From Sternotherus odoratus (lineage: Eukaryota; Chordata; Testudines; Kinosternidae): a stretch of 64,000 nt of DNA. The notes below the pieces were generated by a model that saw nothing but the letters and a program-made list of their open reading frames with translations, was not told the DNA's origin and ran no database searches. The position numbers were made by a program, and so were the translations under genes. The stretch is taken from the NCBI GenBank assembly GCA_032164245.1, contig JAVMKO010000003.1:7884651-7948650 (forward strand). Direction: 5' to 3'. Shown here one piece after another: positions 44,503 through 57,900 of the stretch (within the stretch, counting starts at the first letter, position 1; each line of letters begins with the position of its first letter).

Positions 44503-44613
44503 CTCCTGACTGATCAGGCTGAGCACTCTGCCTGCTTCCAGCCCCCCCGGACCCTCAGCTACCACCATCATCTGGGACCCCCAATCGATTCAAGCTTCAG
44601 AGAATGGTGAGAA

Positions 44614-44618
<5 letters not shown>

Positions 44619-44659
<41 letters not shown>
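44619..44659. repeat. (CT)n microsatellite
   Basis: Paralogue of 115-156. Confidence 0.95.
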
Positions 44660-44661
<2 letters not shown>

Positions 44662-47600
44662 TCTGACCCTGACTTTTGTGATCAGTTCTAATTTTCTAAA
44701 CCAGACTTTTAAAATCAAATTTAAGTTAGATTTAATATTATAGCTGGTTTGTTTGTTTGGCTTCCCTTATATGGTTATCACCTGGCAATAAATAACTTTC
44801 ATGATTCATCTGGTTGCTTCTCCCTCCCCCTGGGTGGGTGTTTTTTGGCTTCCCCATATGTTCTCCAGCAACACTTCTCATACCTAAGCTAAGTATCCCT
44901 GCAGCACCCTAGAATCCTGTGGGATTTCCTCATCAAGTGGGTTACTACCGAATAACTGTAATGTGCAATGGGGGATAGGGACGTGCTGAACCAGGGACAT
45001 ATGAAAGTGGCAGCTAGGAAGTGCTACTCAACCAAGTCTGTTGAGTCCAGGGGCATATAAAGATGGCAGATTGACAGTGCGTCCCAACCCAGCCTGCTCA
45101 GGAATGCTCTATTCCAGTGCGGTGCCCATCGCATATCAGGGCGACAGCTTAGAGGTCATATTTGATCTAGCCTACTAAGTCCAAGGGCTTATGAGGGTGA
45201 CAGCTTGGAAATGCTGCTCCACACAGCTTGGGAATGCTAATTTACTCGGTCCTCTCAGCCCCGCTCTGTTAATGTGTGTTTGTGTGTTTGTCTGATTCTG
45301 GGGCTGAAAGAACCCAGCCCTGGGGAACTTAAGTCCTGCAGGATAGCCCCACTGGGAGGGAACTTGCAGCAGGAAGTAGAGCTCCGTATGAGAACACAAG
45401 TGATGCAAGCAATACATTGATAGCAATCCAGATCCCTCCCATCCCCAGTAGAGTACCCCTAATAAATGAGCATGCCCCAAAGGAACAGGGAAATCTGGTA
45501 AGACCTGCACTCCACCACACTAAAGTACAATTTCAGCTAAATCAGCTGTAAGCAGGGTCTGAATGAGCTCTCCTCTGCCCTCTAGTGACAGACTGTTGGG
45601 AAAGACCTCAGGAACAGCCTGTATTTCCATGATCACAAGACTCTGCCTCGGGGCTCAGCGCACAGATCTGTGTCAAATAGATCAACTTTGGCTGTTTGGG
45701 GTTAAAATTAAGTTTAGTGTTGAATGGAAAGTTTAGGAAATGTTTTCCTCCTTAGTGATTGTGTAAAGGGAAGCAGAACTGTTCTTAACAAGCCCTAACT
45801 GAGGGCTTTACCCTAACTAAGGGGTGGATAGTGATGCCAAATCCAAGTAAGTGGTAGAGTGGATGAGAGACAGGTGTTCCTTTCTGGGAAATATGGGTTG
45901 GTATAAATAGTCTTAGAAGCTATTTGATTTTCCCTCCTGTGTTTAAAGGCAGAGGCGAGTTGTCCTTTTTGAGCATTGTGGTTCTTTGTCAGTGATCACT
46001 AGATCTGAATTTACTGATAAGCTTATTTAGGGGGACTGGATCTTAGAAGTGATAAGGAGATAGTGTTTTGGTTAAGTGCAGGAAAGACAGCTGCAGAGAG
46101 GTTCTCTACTAGCCAGTGAAAGCAGAGACTTGAGCTAAGTGCTGGAACCTCAGAATATAATTCTGTGGAGAGAAGTGGCAGTGAGGGACACTGCAGAGAC
46201 ACTGATGAGCAGAGATGGAGGCATCACTCAATAACCATCTCTCTTTAGGTGCAGAAGAGAAACCAACCCAAATTCACATCTGGACTTTGGGGATATTGCT
46301 GATCTCAGACAACAAACTGTGAGTGGCGGGAGGTGGAAGGAAAAAGGGACTGGCACATTAAAGAGACATTCGTTCCTTGGGTTTTCACACCACAAGATGG
46401 GAAAATGAGAAAAGGGACACTGCTCAAGATACTGTAGGGTGAGTGTTCTATTTATTAGTTGTGTACTTTCAAAAATCCTGGTTGCCGTGTGTTCCTAAAT
46501 TAACACTGTGTTGTCTTCTTTGGGGAAAGTTTTCTTTTGTTAGAAACACTCAGTTCTTGTGAAAGGGGAATTATTGCCTCAGCAGCACCCAGGGGTAGTC
46601 TTTCTTTTTCTTAGATTGGTAGGTGGGGTCTGAAGCTGATTCTCTTTTGAATTGTTAAGAAGAAGCCCTCAAAATTGAACCTGGCCTTTGTCGCTGTCTA
46701 AATTACCCCAATTATATTACCTAGAAATAAAGCTTTTAATTTCAAACCTTATTTTAGAACTTATTTGAGCCGGTAACCAAGACTGTAATCTGCCCTAAGG
46801 GAATTTCCTAGATATTAGCAGGGTGCACGTCTGTGATATACAGAGGGGTCCCCAGAGCGAGTTAGCCTTGCTGATCCTTGAAAAGACATGAATACAGCCC
46901 TCCAATGAAGACTAGGCAGTAATTCTTTGTAAACAGAAATAATATCTATTTATAAATGTGCGGGAGGAGTTTTTAGAGGGGGTCACATTCCATCACTTGC
47001 TTAAGGTTACATGTCAATAGCTGCCCCAGAAGTTGCCTTAACTGGTCAAACTCCTCTTGGGGCAGGCCTAAGGGTCACCCAACAGGCCTGATCTCCTATG
47101 TCCCAGTCTGGTGCTCTAGCCACTAGACTGCACAGTCTTCCTTGTTCATACATGAACCCCTTTTCTCACACAATGCCCTTTCCCAGAAAAGATACTTCAC
47201 TCCAGGGCTGGTCCCTGAAACGTTCACCATAAGGACTGTGAGGAAGAGGTGGCACAAGGGCAGGGGGAAAGGGCACTGAGAGAAAGAGCTGGTTTGTGGA
47301 GAAAAGGTTGAGGTAACTTCAGGGGCACCATTTCAGATTTTGGTGTGTGGAACATTAATCGTGATTCCTGGGACTTTGTAGGTCCCGAAAACTTTAGATT
47401 TTGCATATAAGGTGATGGGCACACAACCCAAAATTGTAACACAAAATGGAGGGGTGGGGGATGGTCAACACAAAAAAAATGAAAACTGCTGAGGGTGTGG
47501 GCAGCGGGTGACTAGTGGCTGTGTGCAGGCATGGAGGTAGCTCAGGTTCCAGGTGGGGGTGTACTTCAGGGGCCAGACAGGACGTTGCTAGGGGCTGTGT

Positions 47601-48760
47601 TCCAGGACGGGGACGTAGTTCAGCATGCAGCAGGGGACAGCTATGGGTTATGTGCAGAGAGAGTGTAGCTCCAGTTGCAGGGAACGGTGTAGCTCTGGGT
47701 ACAGCGAGGGGGCAGCTAGAAAATGTTTTCTGTGACAGTGTAGTTTGGGTGTAGGTGGGGGTTATGTAGGGGTCGAGAGGGGTGTAGCTCAGAATGCAGG
47801 GAGGGGCTGTGCCAAGCAGGTGCTGCTGCTGTTGGGCCAGGTCAGTGGTTGGGGAGAGGGGCATGCGCTGCCCACCCATTTCCACAATTGGCGGGGGGGA
47901 GGGAGCATCCTGACATCAGTCCCCACCCCGTTCTATGCAGCATAGCCTCAGGCGAGGAGCAATGGCAGCTGTGGCCCCATGTTAGGGGGAGGGGCAGCAA
48001 TGCTGCAAACAACAGCAGAGCAAAGCAGCGGAGTTGTGGGGAGGAAGGGCAGTGGGGGAGGGGGAAGTCAGTCCAGCATCTTCCCGTCTCCTGCACACTT
48101 TGCCCAAATATGGTACAAAACCGGGCAGGGGGGGACTTCCCTAAATGCTCCTCGGGTCACCATATTTTACTGCTGCACAGAAATGGCAAAGCAATTGTGA
48201 GCTCCATTGTTTCTCCCTCCTCATGGCAGGACCCCGTGTGTCTGCCTCCATTAAATCCTCACTGGCACCTTCATTCCGGTGTCTCCACCTGGGTCTTTGG
48301 GATTTGCTCTGCCGTTCTGGCTCCTGAAGGGGGCCCTGCTCCACAGGGCATGGTCTGGATGCTCAAGCAGAAGAGAAGGGACCTTGGTGGGGAGGGGAGG
48401 CGAGGGGACCAGAGGGAGGGGTGACATGCCGTGGAGCTCTGATGGGGGCGTTACACACTATGCGGCCAAGCTGGGACTGAGCCCAACGCCTCTGATAACA
48501 ACACAAACCAAACAGCTTTGTCAAAGGACCAGGGGAAAGATAAAGATTTATCCATGTGAGCTCCCTGAAACACATAAACACGCATGTCCCCTGGTCTGTC
48601 CCCAGCGTAGATTTAACATATGTCAGTGACCATTAAGTTTACTTATATTAAATTAAAATAAGAAAAGGAAGGGATTTTTATGAGAAAGAAATAGCAAAAC
48701 AGCCCCCGTGCACCAATCAAAACACTCACACACTTATTTGCAATGCACCAAAGCAACCAG
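44660..48760. other. Unit C left part, no gene seen
   Basis: Repeat relics shared with units A and B, including the SINE-like block at 46,960-47,140. Overlapping frames of 163 and 191 codons (47,394-47,885 minus; 47,849-48,424 plus) are GC-rich shadows without conserved domains or matching frames in the paralogues. Confidence 0.5.
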
Positions 48761-48765
48761 CTACT

Positions 48766-48771
48766 TTTATT
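48766..48771 (-). terminator. Polyadenylation signal of defensin pseudogene C
   Basis: AATAAA on the minus strand, about 180 bases after the TAA of the last exon. Confidence 0.5.
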
Positions 48772-48950
48772 AAAGGGAGAAGAACAAGCTATCCTGAGTC
48801 ACACAAGGACTCCCTTGTGGGTTTTTCCCAACTCGCAAGATTCTTTGCAGCCCAGATGAAAAGCATCCAGGGATTTTAGAAGCAAGGCGTCGTCTGCCAG
48901 ATTGCCAGCGATCCTTCATTGACAATTTCTGCGGCCATCACTCAGTGTCT

Positions 48951-50350
48951 TTACTGCAAAAAGGGAAGAAACTTTCACATTCTATGTTTATAGCCACTAA
49001 AACAAGGACAATATAATGTTACATTTCAAATGCAAGTCAGAGCAAGAACTTTCCCATCATTGAATAGTGTGTGCAGATGTAACACCAGCACACCTCAGTC
49101 ATCGTCAGGTGGGATTGAACTTGAGGCCTCTGGATCTCAGTGCATGAAACTTCTATCATATGAGCTAAAAGTCAGCTGGTTGTTAGCTAAGATTGCAGTG
49201 CAGACTCGATCTACCTTTTATATCTAAACATGTGTGCTGGCTGCGAACCTGGCTCCTGAAGTAAATACACAGGACTTGTGAACATGGATCTCCCCTCCCT
49301 TCGTCCCCAGCTCTCCAGTAAAGGAGAGAGATTCTCATTTTCTTACAAAAGTCCTTCCTCTTCACATTCTACAGGGTTAAAGAGAAATGACAAAAAATGA
49401 AGTTGCTGGGCAGTTTAAATAACCCCACCAGAAAATCAAATATAAAAACTGCTGGAAAAATTCCATGCTTGAGTGTGTCCTCGGGTAGTTATTGAAAATA
49501 GGATCCTTCTGTCAGTGACCTGAAGCCCTGTTGCTAGTTATCCTAATTTTTCTGTGACCGATTTGATCATTTTATACTGAGATACGACACCCCCCCCCCC
49601 AAACATAGCTCCAAACTTGTACACGTTTCTTTTTTGTCAATTAAGCCTTAAAGTTGTAAATGACAGCCATTTTGATCTCTTTGGTGCTGCACAATTAAAG
49701 AAAGGAGATACATCCCCCGTACCATCTCCTGGGAAATTTACTTTGGTCCTTCCCCATTGTTCCATATTCTTAAATGAAGCAACAGTCTGTATGATGCCAT
49801 GTTGGCAAGTCAATGGGTTAGGTAAATGAGTGAATGGGTTGGGTAAATGAGCAATACATGGCTCACATAATTACCCCTGTGCTGCCCCTCCTTGGGAGTA
49901 CTGTCCTGGGGTGGTGCTGGATGTTACTGGATCTCAGAGGGACAAACTCTGTAGCACTGAGCACTATGGAGATTCTGGGCTGCTCTGGATGTGGACAGAC
50001 CCTGGGCAGCCTTAATAAAGCAGATATAAGGTCACTCGAACTCTAACATGTAAACCCCAGACAGTCATGAATCAGGGCAGCAAAGAAGTTTCCTGTGTCC
50101 CAGGGTTGTGCCCTGTGCTCGGAACCTGCAAGGTCATTAAACAGCAGCTAGAGGAAGGAGAGACACAAATATTCTGTTTACACAGTAATGTCTGCCCTGT
50201 GGCATCCTGAACTTACCCATCTCCTCCTTTTACAGCATTTCAACCCCCTGCCACAACTTCCAATCTGTGTGAAACTGCGGGGACATGAATGGCGACAGAC
50301 ACCCGAAGCACGTGTACAAGATCAGTGGTTACCGACAACCTGGGTGAATC
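48951..50350 (-). pseudogene. Beta-defensin pseudogene C (stop codon, no first exon)
   Basis: Exon 2 (50,217-50,350, minus) has acceptor ATGCAG and donor GTAAGT, and exon 3 (stop TAA at 48,951-48,953) has acceptor TTTGCAG, all as in genes A and B. The mature frame keeps all six cysteines with C-X6-C-X3-C-X9-C-X5-CC, from SCTRASGVC to CCKRRRW, so the defensin fold is still legible. However, codon 9 of the exon frame is TGA, two codons before the first Cys. The signal-peptide exon expected about 2 kb upstream is missing because unit C breaks off at 50,765. Both changes argue for a dead gene. A sequencing error could account for the TGA but not for the lost exon. Confidence 0.85.
49109..49212 (-). 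mobile_element. tRNA-derived SINE relic (unit C, fullest copy)
   Basis: Minus strand shows TAGCTCATATGATAG (A-box-like) and CAAGTTCAATCC (B-box-like) at tRNA-like spacing. Best preserved of the three copies. Confidence 0.55.
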
Positions 50351-50765
50351 CTGCATAAAGAAACAGTCTTTATTTTCATTCACACACAAGTGTAAACAAG
50401 AACTGTAATTGCAACATGACATTGCCCATTAGCTAAATTTGCAGTTCACTGAACCAAGCCCAACTCAGCCCAGTTATCTTCCCGTGCCCCCTCTGATAAT
50501 ATGTAAATGTCTGTAGTTCTGGGCCCATTCATAGGCTTTCCCTAAGGATTGAGCAGAGTGAATTAATTCAGCAGGTCTGCTGGCTCCCTGCTGAGCATGA
50601 GAGTCCTTCACAGCCCCGCCCCTGTACAGGATGGAAAGCAGCAGCTGCCTGAATCACCAACTTCTACTAGTGGGACAGTGGTTTTGCTGCAGTGGTTTTG
50701 TCCCTTTCTGATTCCAAACACTGATGTGCTAGGCAGGATCTAAATACTGATTGGCTGAGCAGGTT

Positions 50766-51975
50766 TGAAGGTGTCGGAGGTACATGCTGTGGAACATGCA
50801 TGTGGAACATGCATGTTTGGAGGTGTCGGAGGTACATGCTGTGGAAATTAGAGGGGATAGAGTTAAGTGTGGGGTGGGGTGTATCGAGTGCATACACAGG
50901 GATTTGAGGCCCTGCCCCATGTCTCAGGTGCCTCTGGAGGTCAGGGGCCGGTTTGCCTGGCAACAAGTGGGGTACTAGAGGGGTTGCTGTATCCCATGGT
51001 ACTGAGGACTGATTGCGGTCCCATCCCAAAGGGAAAGGAGGCCATGGGACAGGACTCCCTGGCAAGAAGGGAGGGAATACCCCGAGAATGAGAGGGGAGA
51101 CCCCTATACCCGGCATCCCCAGGGAGGGGGAGGAGCCAGGTCCCCAGAAGACAGGGGAGAAAGACCCTAGTCGATAGAGCCAGAGTGACGATGGGAGAGA
51201 AGTAGAGGACGAGGGACTGAAAGGAGTGTCCCATTATAGAACCCCAGAGGAAGGGGCCCAAGGACAAGAGGGGAGGGTCTCACAGAATGCCTAAAGGTGG
51301 TGCCTCTAGGCAGGGAAAGCCACACTCCCTCAGGCTGGGTATCTGCCCTTGTGGGCCCAGGTGAGGTACAGGCCCACCCAGCTCCTATGCTGAGAAAAAA
51401 GGGAGAGCAGCCGAGAGGGTGACTGTGATGCTACGACGGGTATGAGGACCTGTGGGTAGAAGTAGATCTGTGGGGCAGTCCACCCCCGACCCAGTGAACC
51501 TTTTGTGGTACAAGGATGGACCAAGCCCATACACAGGCCATCAGCGGGAGAAGGGGCCAGCCCAGCTTCCCCCGCCCTCCCCCCTCCCCCCGCAGCCCCA
51601 GTGGTGGGTTAAGGGGGCAGGTGTGTGGCAGGGCTCTTCTAGAGAGGCCTTAATTAGCTTCTGCCATGCCATTCCCAATCAAGGGGATCAGACTGGGACT
51701 GGGTAAATAGCCTGATACGTACCTGGTAACAGACTACACCTGCCAGCTCATTAGTGGGAGTTATAAGGCTGGGAGGAATTGAGACCCAGAGGTGGGGCAG
51801 AGACAGGAGGGGAAGTTTTCAGAGGGGCCCCAGTGGCCTTTCCCTCCCTGCTGTCTTTGGGCTGCTAGGCTGCCCCTGTGATAAATGAAGTGTATGTGGG
51901 GGCGGGGGGAGTAGCTCCCTTTGATGGCCAACCAGCCAGCCAATTAGCTGTAAAATCCCTCTTGGTGGCTATTCT
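50766..51975. other. Rearranged segment after the unit C breakpoint
   Basis: At 50,766-50,860 a stretch GGTGTCGGAGGTACATGCTG occurs twice about 50 bases apart and resembles A 22,320-22,365. The rest to about 51,975 is GC-rich and without a recognised gene. Confidence 0.45.
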
Positions 51976-52565
51976 CTATTGCTTTACCTGTAAAGGGTTA
52001 AAATGGCCCCGAGGTAAAGAACAGAAAGGTGACACCTGACCAAAAGAGCCAATGGGAAGGTAGAACTTTATAAAATTGGGAAAGAAACTTTCCCTTTCTC
52101 TGTCATTCTTCAGGGAAGGAGAAACGGAGAAGCAATGGTATAAGCAGGAATGCTGTGTAAAGCTTGAACCAGGTATAAGAATTAATCTTCCATACCTAGA
52201 ATAAATCACTGGCCAGGACATGTTTCAATAGACGTGATTAGGTTAATTTCTGTTTATTTTTTAAGGCTTGTGCACTCCTGTGTGCTAACTGCACATGCTT
52301 TTGTTTGCTTGTAACCTTTAAGCTAATCCCCAAGAAAGCTATTTTTGGTGCTTGGTTTTTGGAATTGCTCTTTTAAAATCTAACAAAAGTCTTAGTTCCA
52401 GATATATTTTCTTCCTTTTCGTTTTTAATAAAATTCACCTTTTTTAAGAACAGGATTGGATTTTTGGTGTCCTAAGAGGTTTGTGCATGTAGTTTGATTA
52501 GCTGGTAGCAACAGCTAATTTCCTTTGTTTCCTTTCTCAGCTCTTTCCCGGAGGGGGGGCTTGAG
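51976..52565. repeat. Possible LTR-like interspersed repeat
   Basis: CTGTAAAGGGTTAAAATGG followed by GGTGACACCTGACC and CAATGGGAAG resembles, from memory, a repeat common in turtle genomes. Ends and target duplications were not found. A weak call. Confidence 0.25.
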
Positions 52566-52569
52566 TATA

Positions 52570-52869
52570 TGGTAGACTCTCGATTATCCAGGATTGGGTT
52601 AACCAGGTTCTGGATTAACCAGGACGTCAAAAAAAAATATGAGTAATTTGCAGGGCTGGCTCTGCCTTTGTTGCCACCCCACGCACCAAAAATAAAAAAC
52701 ACCACCAGGGCGCAGGTCAGCCAGTGAACCAACACCCACTTCCCTTGGTGCAGGGTGGCTGGTGAACCAATCCCCCGCCCCCATATTTCCTAGCGACGGT
52801 GATTATCCGGGATTTTATTAACCAAGATTAATTTTTTCCCTATCATCTTGGATAATCGAGAGTCTACTG
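52570..52869. mobile_element. Tigger/pogo-like MITE
   Basis: A 300-bp segment with terminal inverted repeats: left TGGTAGACTCTCGATTATCC, right end reversed CAGTAGACTCTCGATTATCC. It is flanked by TA on both sides (52,568-52,569 and 52,870-52,871). TA target sites and this CAGTAGACTCTCGATTATCC end fit the Tigger/pogo group. No transposase is encoded. Confidence 0.7.
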
Positions 52870-53091
52870 TATGCCACAGGGAGGAATTCCAAGTGCTCCT
52901 TCCTGAGTCCAAGGGCTTTTAAAAATTTTTTTACATTTGGGTTGTGGCAGCGTTCACCAAGCCAAGGTCACAGAAAAGTTGTAACCTTGGGAGTTTAATA
53001 CAAGCCTAGAGTGGGCAATATTAATTTTTAAAATCCTTGCGGGCCCCCACCTTCTGTACTCAAAGTGGCAGATGGGGATTCAGCCTCAACA

Positions 53092-54960
53092 GTCCCCAAC
53101 TCCACTCTTCAGCAGGGTGTCAAGGGGGGCCACTGCCCTCCCAATCTACAGAGAGACTGATGGATTTTCAAGGGGAGGGACAGGTCCCAACACTACATGA
53201 AGACTGAGCTCTGCTGGAGCCAGCTCCGGCGACTTTCAGGTAGCTCCATCAACTACAGTCATGTTCAGATCCCAACTTTGTCATGGCAAAGACTGTCAAA
53301 GTCAATTTAGAGGGATCTCTTGTTCCCTTGCTCTCTAGGGTACACAAAGGCTACTGGAAAACCACTCAGGCCCTGCTGGATTCCACAGAACTGTGATTAT
53401 TAGTGGGCACAAAAACATTAGGCCTGACTTCTCATGGAGACTTCTTCTCCAACAGTCTTGATGGCTACATCACTAGGAGACCTAGAGGACTACTAGAGGG
53501 ATCCCAATGCTTTTAAAAGGACAGTACCCAATTCCTATACACCACATGACGCACCCTCCCACATATATTCCCGGCTCACAGTATCCTCAATATTATGAAG
53601 GTTATCCTGTGATTTTTCAAGGATTTGAAACATCTCTGTAATGGGGTGGATGCATAAAAATAGGAAAAATAAAAACAGACATTAAGAATATTAATTAATA
53701 TTGTATAAAAAGGGACAAAACCAGCACAAACACACCGAGTCTGATGCTAAATTACCTCTGAGTGGGAACTGTTTCCTGAATTACTTTCTTAACCATGAGG
53801 TCTTCTCCAAAGCCCATTGCAACCGTTGAGTTTCTTTTCATTCACTTCAGTCACTTTTGTGCCAGGCTGAGGATGTTTAATTGGTGTAGATGTTCAGGCT
53901 ACACTGACTTCCATGTGAGCAGTATTTCAACCAAGATTATAATTTCCTCCAGGCAAGGTTTGTCAGCTGTGACAATGACACAGATAATATGGAATTTATT
54001 TTTAATAATGTCATATTTATCCAGGGACGAGCAAGAATCTTTAACAAAACTTAGGGCCTAGCCCTCAAAACATGTCAAATAGCAGATGCTGTGTCTGCGG
54101 CTCACAGAGGAGTTAGATTGAGTAACAGCAACAGTTGCTAGTGGAGGTAACCACAAACTCTCACTCACTTGTGAAGTAACTTCACCTTTTTCACTTTCTT
54201 CTATATTATTTGCTTTATACCTAGGAGTTAATATTAGATATAGAAGATCGATCTGGAACTTGAAGGGGCAGCATAATGTCCATTTTAGCAACTATGTCGA
54301 AATTCAAATCTATCTGGAGGTTTCTATAACAGCCCTACAGTTTGAGGAAGTTTCATTGTCAAGGTCATCTCACAAAAAAAGAGTACTGAGAGCATTTTGG
54401 AGAAAGTTACGTATTTTAAAAAAACTGGCTGGGAAGGTGGCCAGACTATGAATGCTGGTTTTCAATAAGTTTTGAACTGTGGGGAAGTTGCAGAAGACTG
54501 GTGGAAAATCATTGTTGTGCCAGTATTTAAAATGGCTGAACAGGGGGCCCTGGGTTATTATAGGCTTGTCAGTCTGACCTCAGTCGCAGGAAAGATAATG
54601 GAACAGTTGATACAGACAGGATTAATACAGAATTAAAGGTGGGTAGTAGAAGTTATGCCAGTCAACATGAGTTTATAAAAAAGAGATCCTGTTAAACTAA
54701 ATTTATATATATATATACATACACACACAGAGAGTTTGGTTCATGGAGATCATGTTGATTTAAATGCTTAGTCTTCTCTAAGGCATTTAACTTGGTACAT
54801 GATTTTTTGATTAAAAAAGCTGAATTATACTAAATTAACATGACAAACTACACAGATTATAAAATGTCTAACAGGTTTCAAAATGCGATTGTAAACAACA
54901 CCTCATTATTGATGGGGAATATTTCTAATGGAGTCTGGTAGGGATTGGTGAGTTTTAAAG
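53092..54960 (-). repeat. Inverted duplicon block 1
   Basis: Runs as the reverse complement of B about 38,590 down to 37,000 (A about 22,100 to 20,520), including the CR1 relic, which here reads on the plus strand at about 54,475-54,960 and retains more sequence past the point where unit A was hit by the LTR. No gene is present. Confidence 0.75.
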
Positions 54961-57900
54961 AGAAAACATAAATAGATAGATTATAACAAGGCATTTGTTT
55001 GTAATAAAGAAGCTGATACAAATTCCCTGTGCTCTTCCCTCCTTTCCTTTTCTCTCCTTTATCCTCCTCTCTGCTTCCCTTCCTTTCCCACCCTCCTGCC
55101 CTGCTCTCCTGGCTCTTCCTGTCCCTTCTAATTTTTCTTACTTACTCACTCTATTCCCTCCTCCTGTCCCTTCTATTTTTTCTTACCTATTCGCTCTACC
55201 CCTTGTCCCATCTTTAATCTCCTCCCCTACCTTCTCCCTCATTCTTTCCCATTTTTCTTGCCTTCTGCATACCAAATTCCAGAATTCCTCCCAAACTGAA
55301 GTTCCCACAGTCATAATGTGGTTAGTTAGCAGGTGATTAACTAACACAGTACTACAGGGGACATACACTGAGCACTTGGATAACTAGTATGTCTGCATAA
55401 ATAGAATTTGCATTACTGGAATTATTCTGTAAATTGATTTTAAGTCTGGTAGCTTTAAAATTACCACATTTTCATTTGGATAAATAAAACACATGTATTA
55501 CTGATATTGGGAGGAAGGCGTGTTCCCCAGATTTGCTTCTCTGGAGCACTGAGTGGTTTCTGAACATAGTTAGAAAGATCATTCAGATAGATCATTGACT
55601 CAAGGGGTAACGACAGCTGTGTTCTTCTCTTTCTGGATCTCACAGGCATCTCCCTAGGTAGTATTTTAAAGGAAGAGTTATTAGGGGGATTATCTGACTT
55701 TATGATTTCATGTTTGCACTTGCCAGACAAGCGGGGCTCTCAGTAGCCAGATGATCACAGCCCAACATGCTGTCTCTCTCAGTCAGATATTTTTGCTTCA
55801 GTGAATGACAGTTTGACCACAACAGCCTGTTTTAGAGAGATTCTGAAGGCCTGGTTTCCACTTGGTTAAACTTCTGGGGGCCAATCAGAAAGTGACCCAT
55901 GGTTCTAATGAAGATTTGAAATGTCCAGCTTCAATTTGACCATTGGAATTGTTTCAACTTTGTCTCTGGGAAATTCTGTCATCTTTGTGCAAAGCATCTT
56001 GTGCCATCCCAGTTTGCATATGACACATTAGTCCACAGTGGTTTGTGCAAAATTTCTTGGGACATATAACGGACATTTATTGCTTTAGATCTGGTCAGCG
56101 ACAGCAACTTAATTCTGCAGGCCACTTCCCATTGCCCTCCCTGTGTTGTGTTCCTTAGCCAACTTTGATATGACCCTGTGTCCTTCCTCATATGTCAGCA
56201 TCTGCCACAGAGAGGTCAATTTTGAAGTCAGGAGAGATTCTTTATTTAAAGTCTTTTAGAATCATGGAAATGTAGGGCTGAAAGGGACCTCAATCAGAAA
56301 ATGACCTGTGGTTCTAGTGAAGATTTGAAATGTTCAACCTCAGTTTGAACGTTGGAATTGTTCATTCTTTGTCTCTGAGAGATTCCCTCATCTTTGTGTA
56401 AAACATCTTGTGCCATCCCCATTTGCATAGGAAAAGTTAGGCCACAGTGGTTTGTGCAAAACTTCTTGGGACATATAACGAACATTTATTGCTTTAGCTC
56501 TGGTCAGCAACTTACGTCTGCAGGCCACTTCTCGTCCGCTTCCCCATTTTGGGTTCCTCGGTCAACTTGATATGACTCTGTGTTTGCCTCACCTGTTCTT
56601 AAAAATCTCTAATGATGGGGATTCCACAACCTCCCTTGAAAGCTTATTCCAGAATTTAATTTAGTTAGAGAGTTTTCCTAATATCTAATCTAAATTCCCC
56701 ATGCTGACAATTAAGCACATTACTTCTTGTCCTACCTTCAGGGGACCTAGAAAACAGTTGATCAACATCCTCTTCAAAACAGTCCTTTACATATATTAAG
56801 ACTGTAATTAGGTTCCCCCTTCAGTCTTATTTCCAAAAGACTAAACATGCCCAGGTATCTTCACCTGTCCTCCTAAGTCAGGTCTTCTAAACGTTTGATC
56901 ATTTTTGTTGCTCTCCTGTGGACTCTCTTCAATTTGGCCACCTCTTTCCTTAAGTGTGGCAACCAGAATTGGACACAGCACTCCAGCTGTGGCCTCACAA
57001 GTGCTGGGCAGGGCAGGACAATTACCTCCCATGCTTTACGTATGATACTCGTATTAATACACCACAGAGTTATATTAACCCTTTTTACCACTTCATCACA
57101 TTGTTGACTCATATTCAGTTAGTGATCCACTATAGCCCCTAGTTCCTTTTCAGCAGTACAGCCACCTACCCAGTTATTCCTCATTTTACAATTGTGCATT
57201 TAATTTTGCCTTTTTAAGTGAAGTACTTTGCACTAATCTTTATTGAATTCCATTATATTTTACTAAGAGTGAATCTTCATTTTAGCAAGGTCCTTTTTAT
57301 TCTAATCCTGTTCTCCAAAGTGCTTGCAACCCCTCTCAGCTTGGTGTCATGTGGAAATTTTATAAGCACAGAAACATTGTACTACTGGAACTAAGCTGCT
57401 CTAATTACCATAAAGTGTAACCCTATAGTGGGGCCACAGTTCTACTGGGGAAAAGGTGCTTATTAGAGATTGTGAGAAATTTTCTGATGAAACCTGATTG
57501 GAAACACCTTTACTGGGGATACAAAGAACCTTAAGATCTGGAGAAAGCCAAACAAGAGACTGATCACCCAGAAAGAGACTAATTTCCCCATTTATAATAA
57601 AATCTAGCTGTGAAAACACAAAACTAACAAGTGCATGTTTGTAATGGTGGAAGGGGTGGGGGCCTGCTCTTGTCCTTGTCATTGGAAACCCACTTTTTTT
57701 AAAGGAAACAAAATTAAAAAATGAAAACATGAATCCCTATTGAATGTTAAATTCACACACGAGTGACTGGGCTGTTTGTATTTCCAGATGCCCACATGGA
57801 CAGATCAGTATTTATTTCGTACTACTGCTACTAATCCATGTCATCTGTTGTTTTTAAGAGAAGCGGGTTCTCTCACTGTTTGATTTTTACCCCCATCTCA

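Larger units (their letters stand above)
44503..50765. repeat. Segmental duplication unit C (truncated)
   Basis: Collinear with unit A 1-8,957, but with A 1,690-4,495 deleted at about 46,707 and about 570 extra bases at 45,016-45,586. Homology stops at about 50,765, before the place where defensin exon 1 would lie. It contains the broken defensin gene C. Confidence 0.85.

Noticed and set aside
47394..48424. Frames of 163 codons (minus) and 191 codons (plus) in unit C
   Set aside because: They overlap each other in GC-rich sequence, and the paralogous regions do not preserve the frames.
50360..53090. Search for a displaced signal-peptide exon for defensin C
   Set aside because: No reverse-complement match to the MKILYLLF-coding sequence was seen on reading this stretch.
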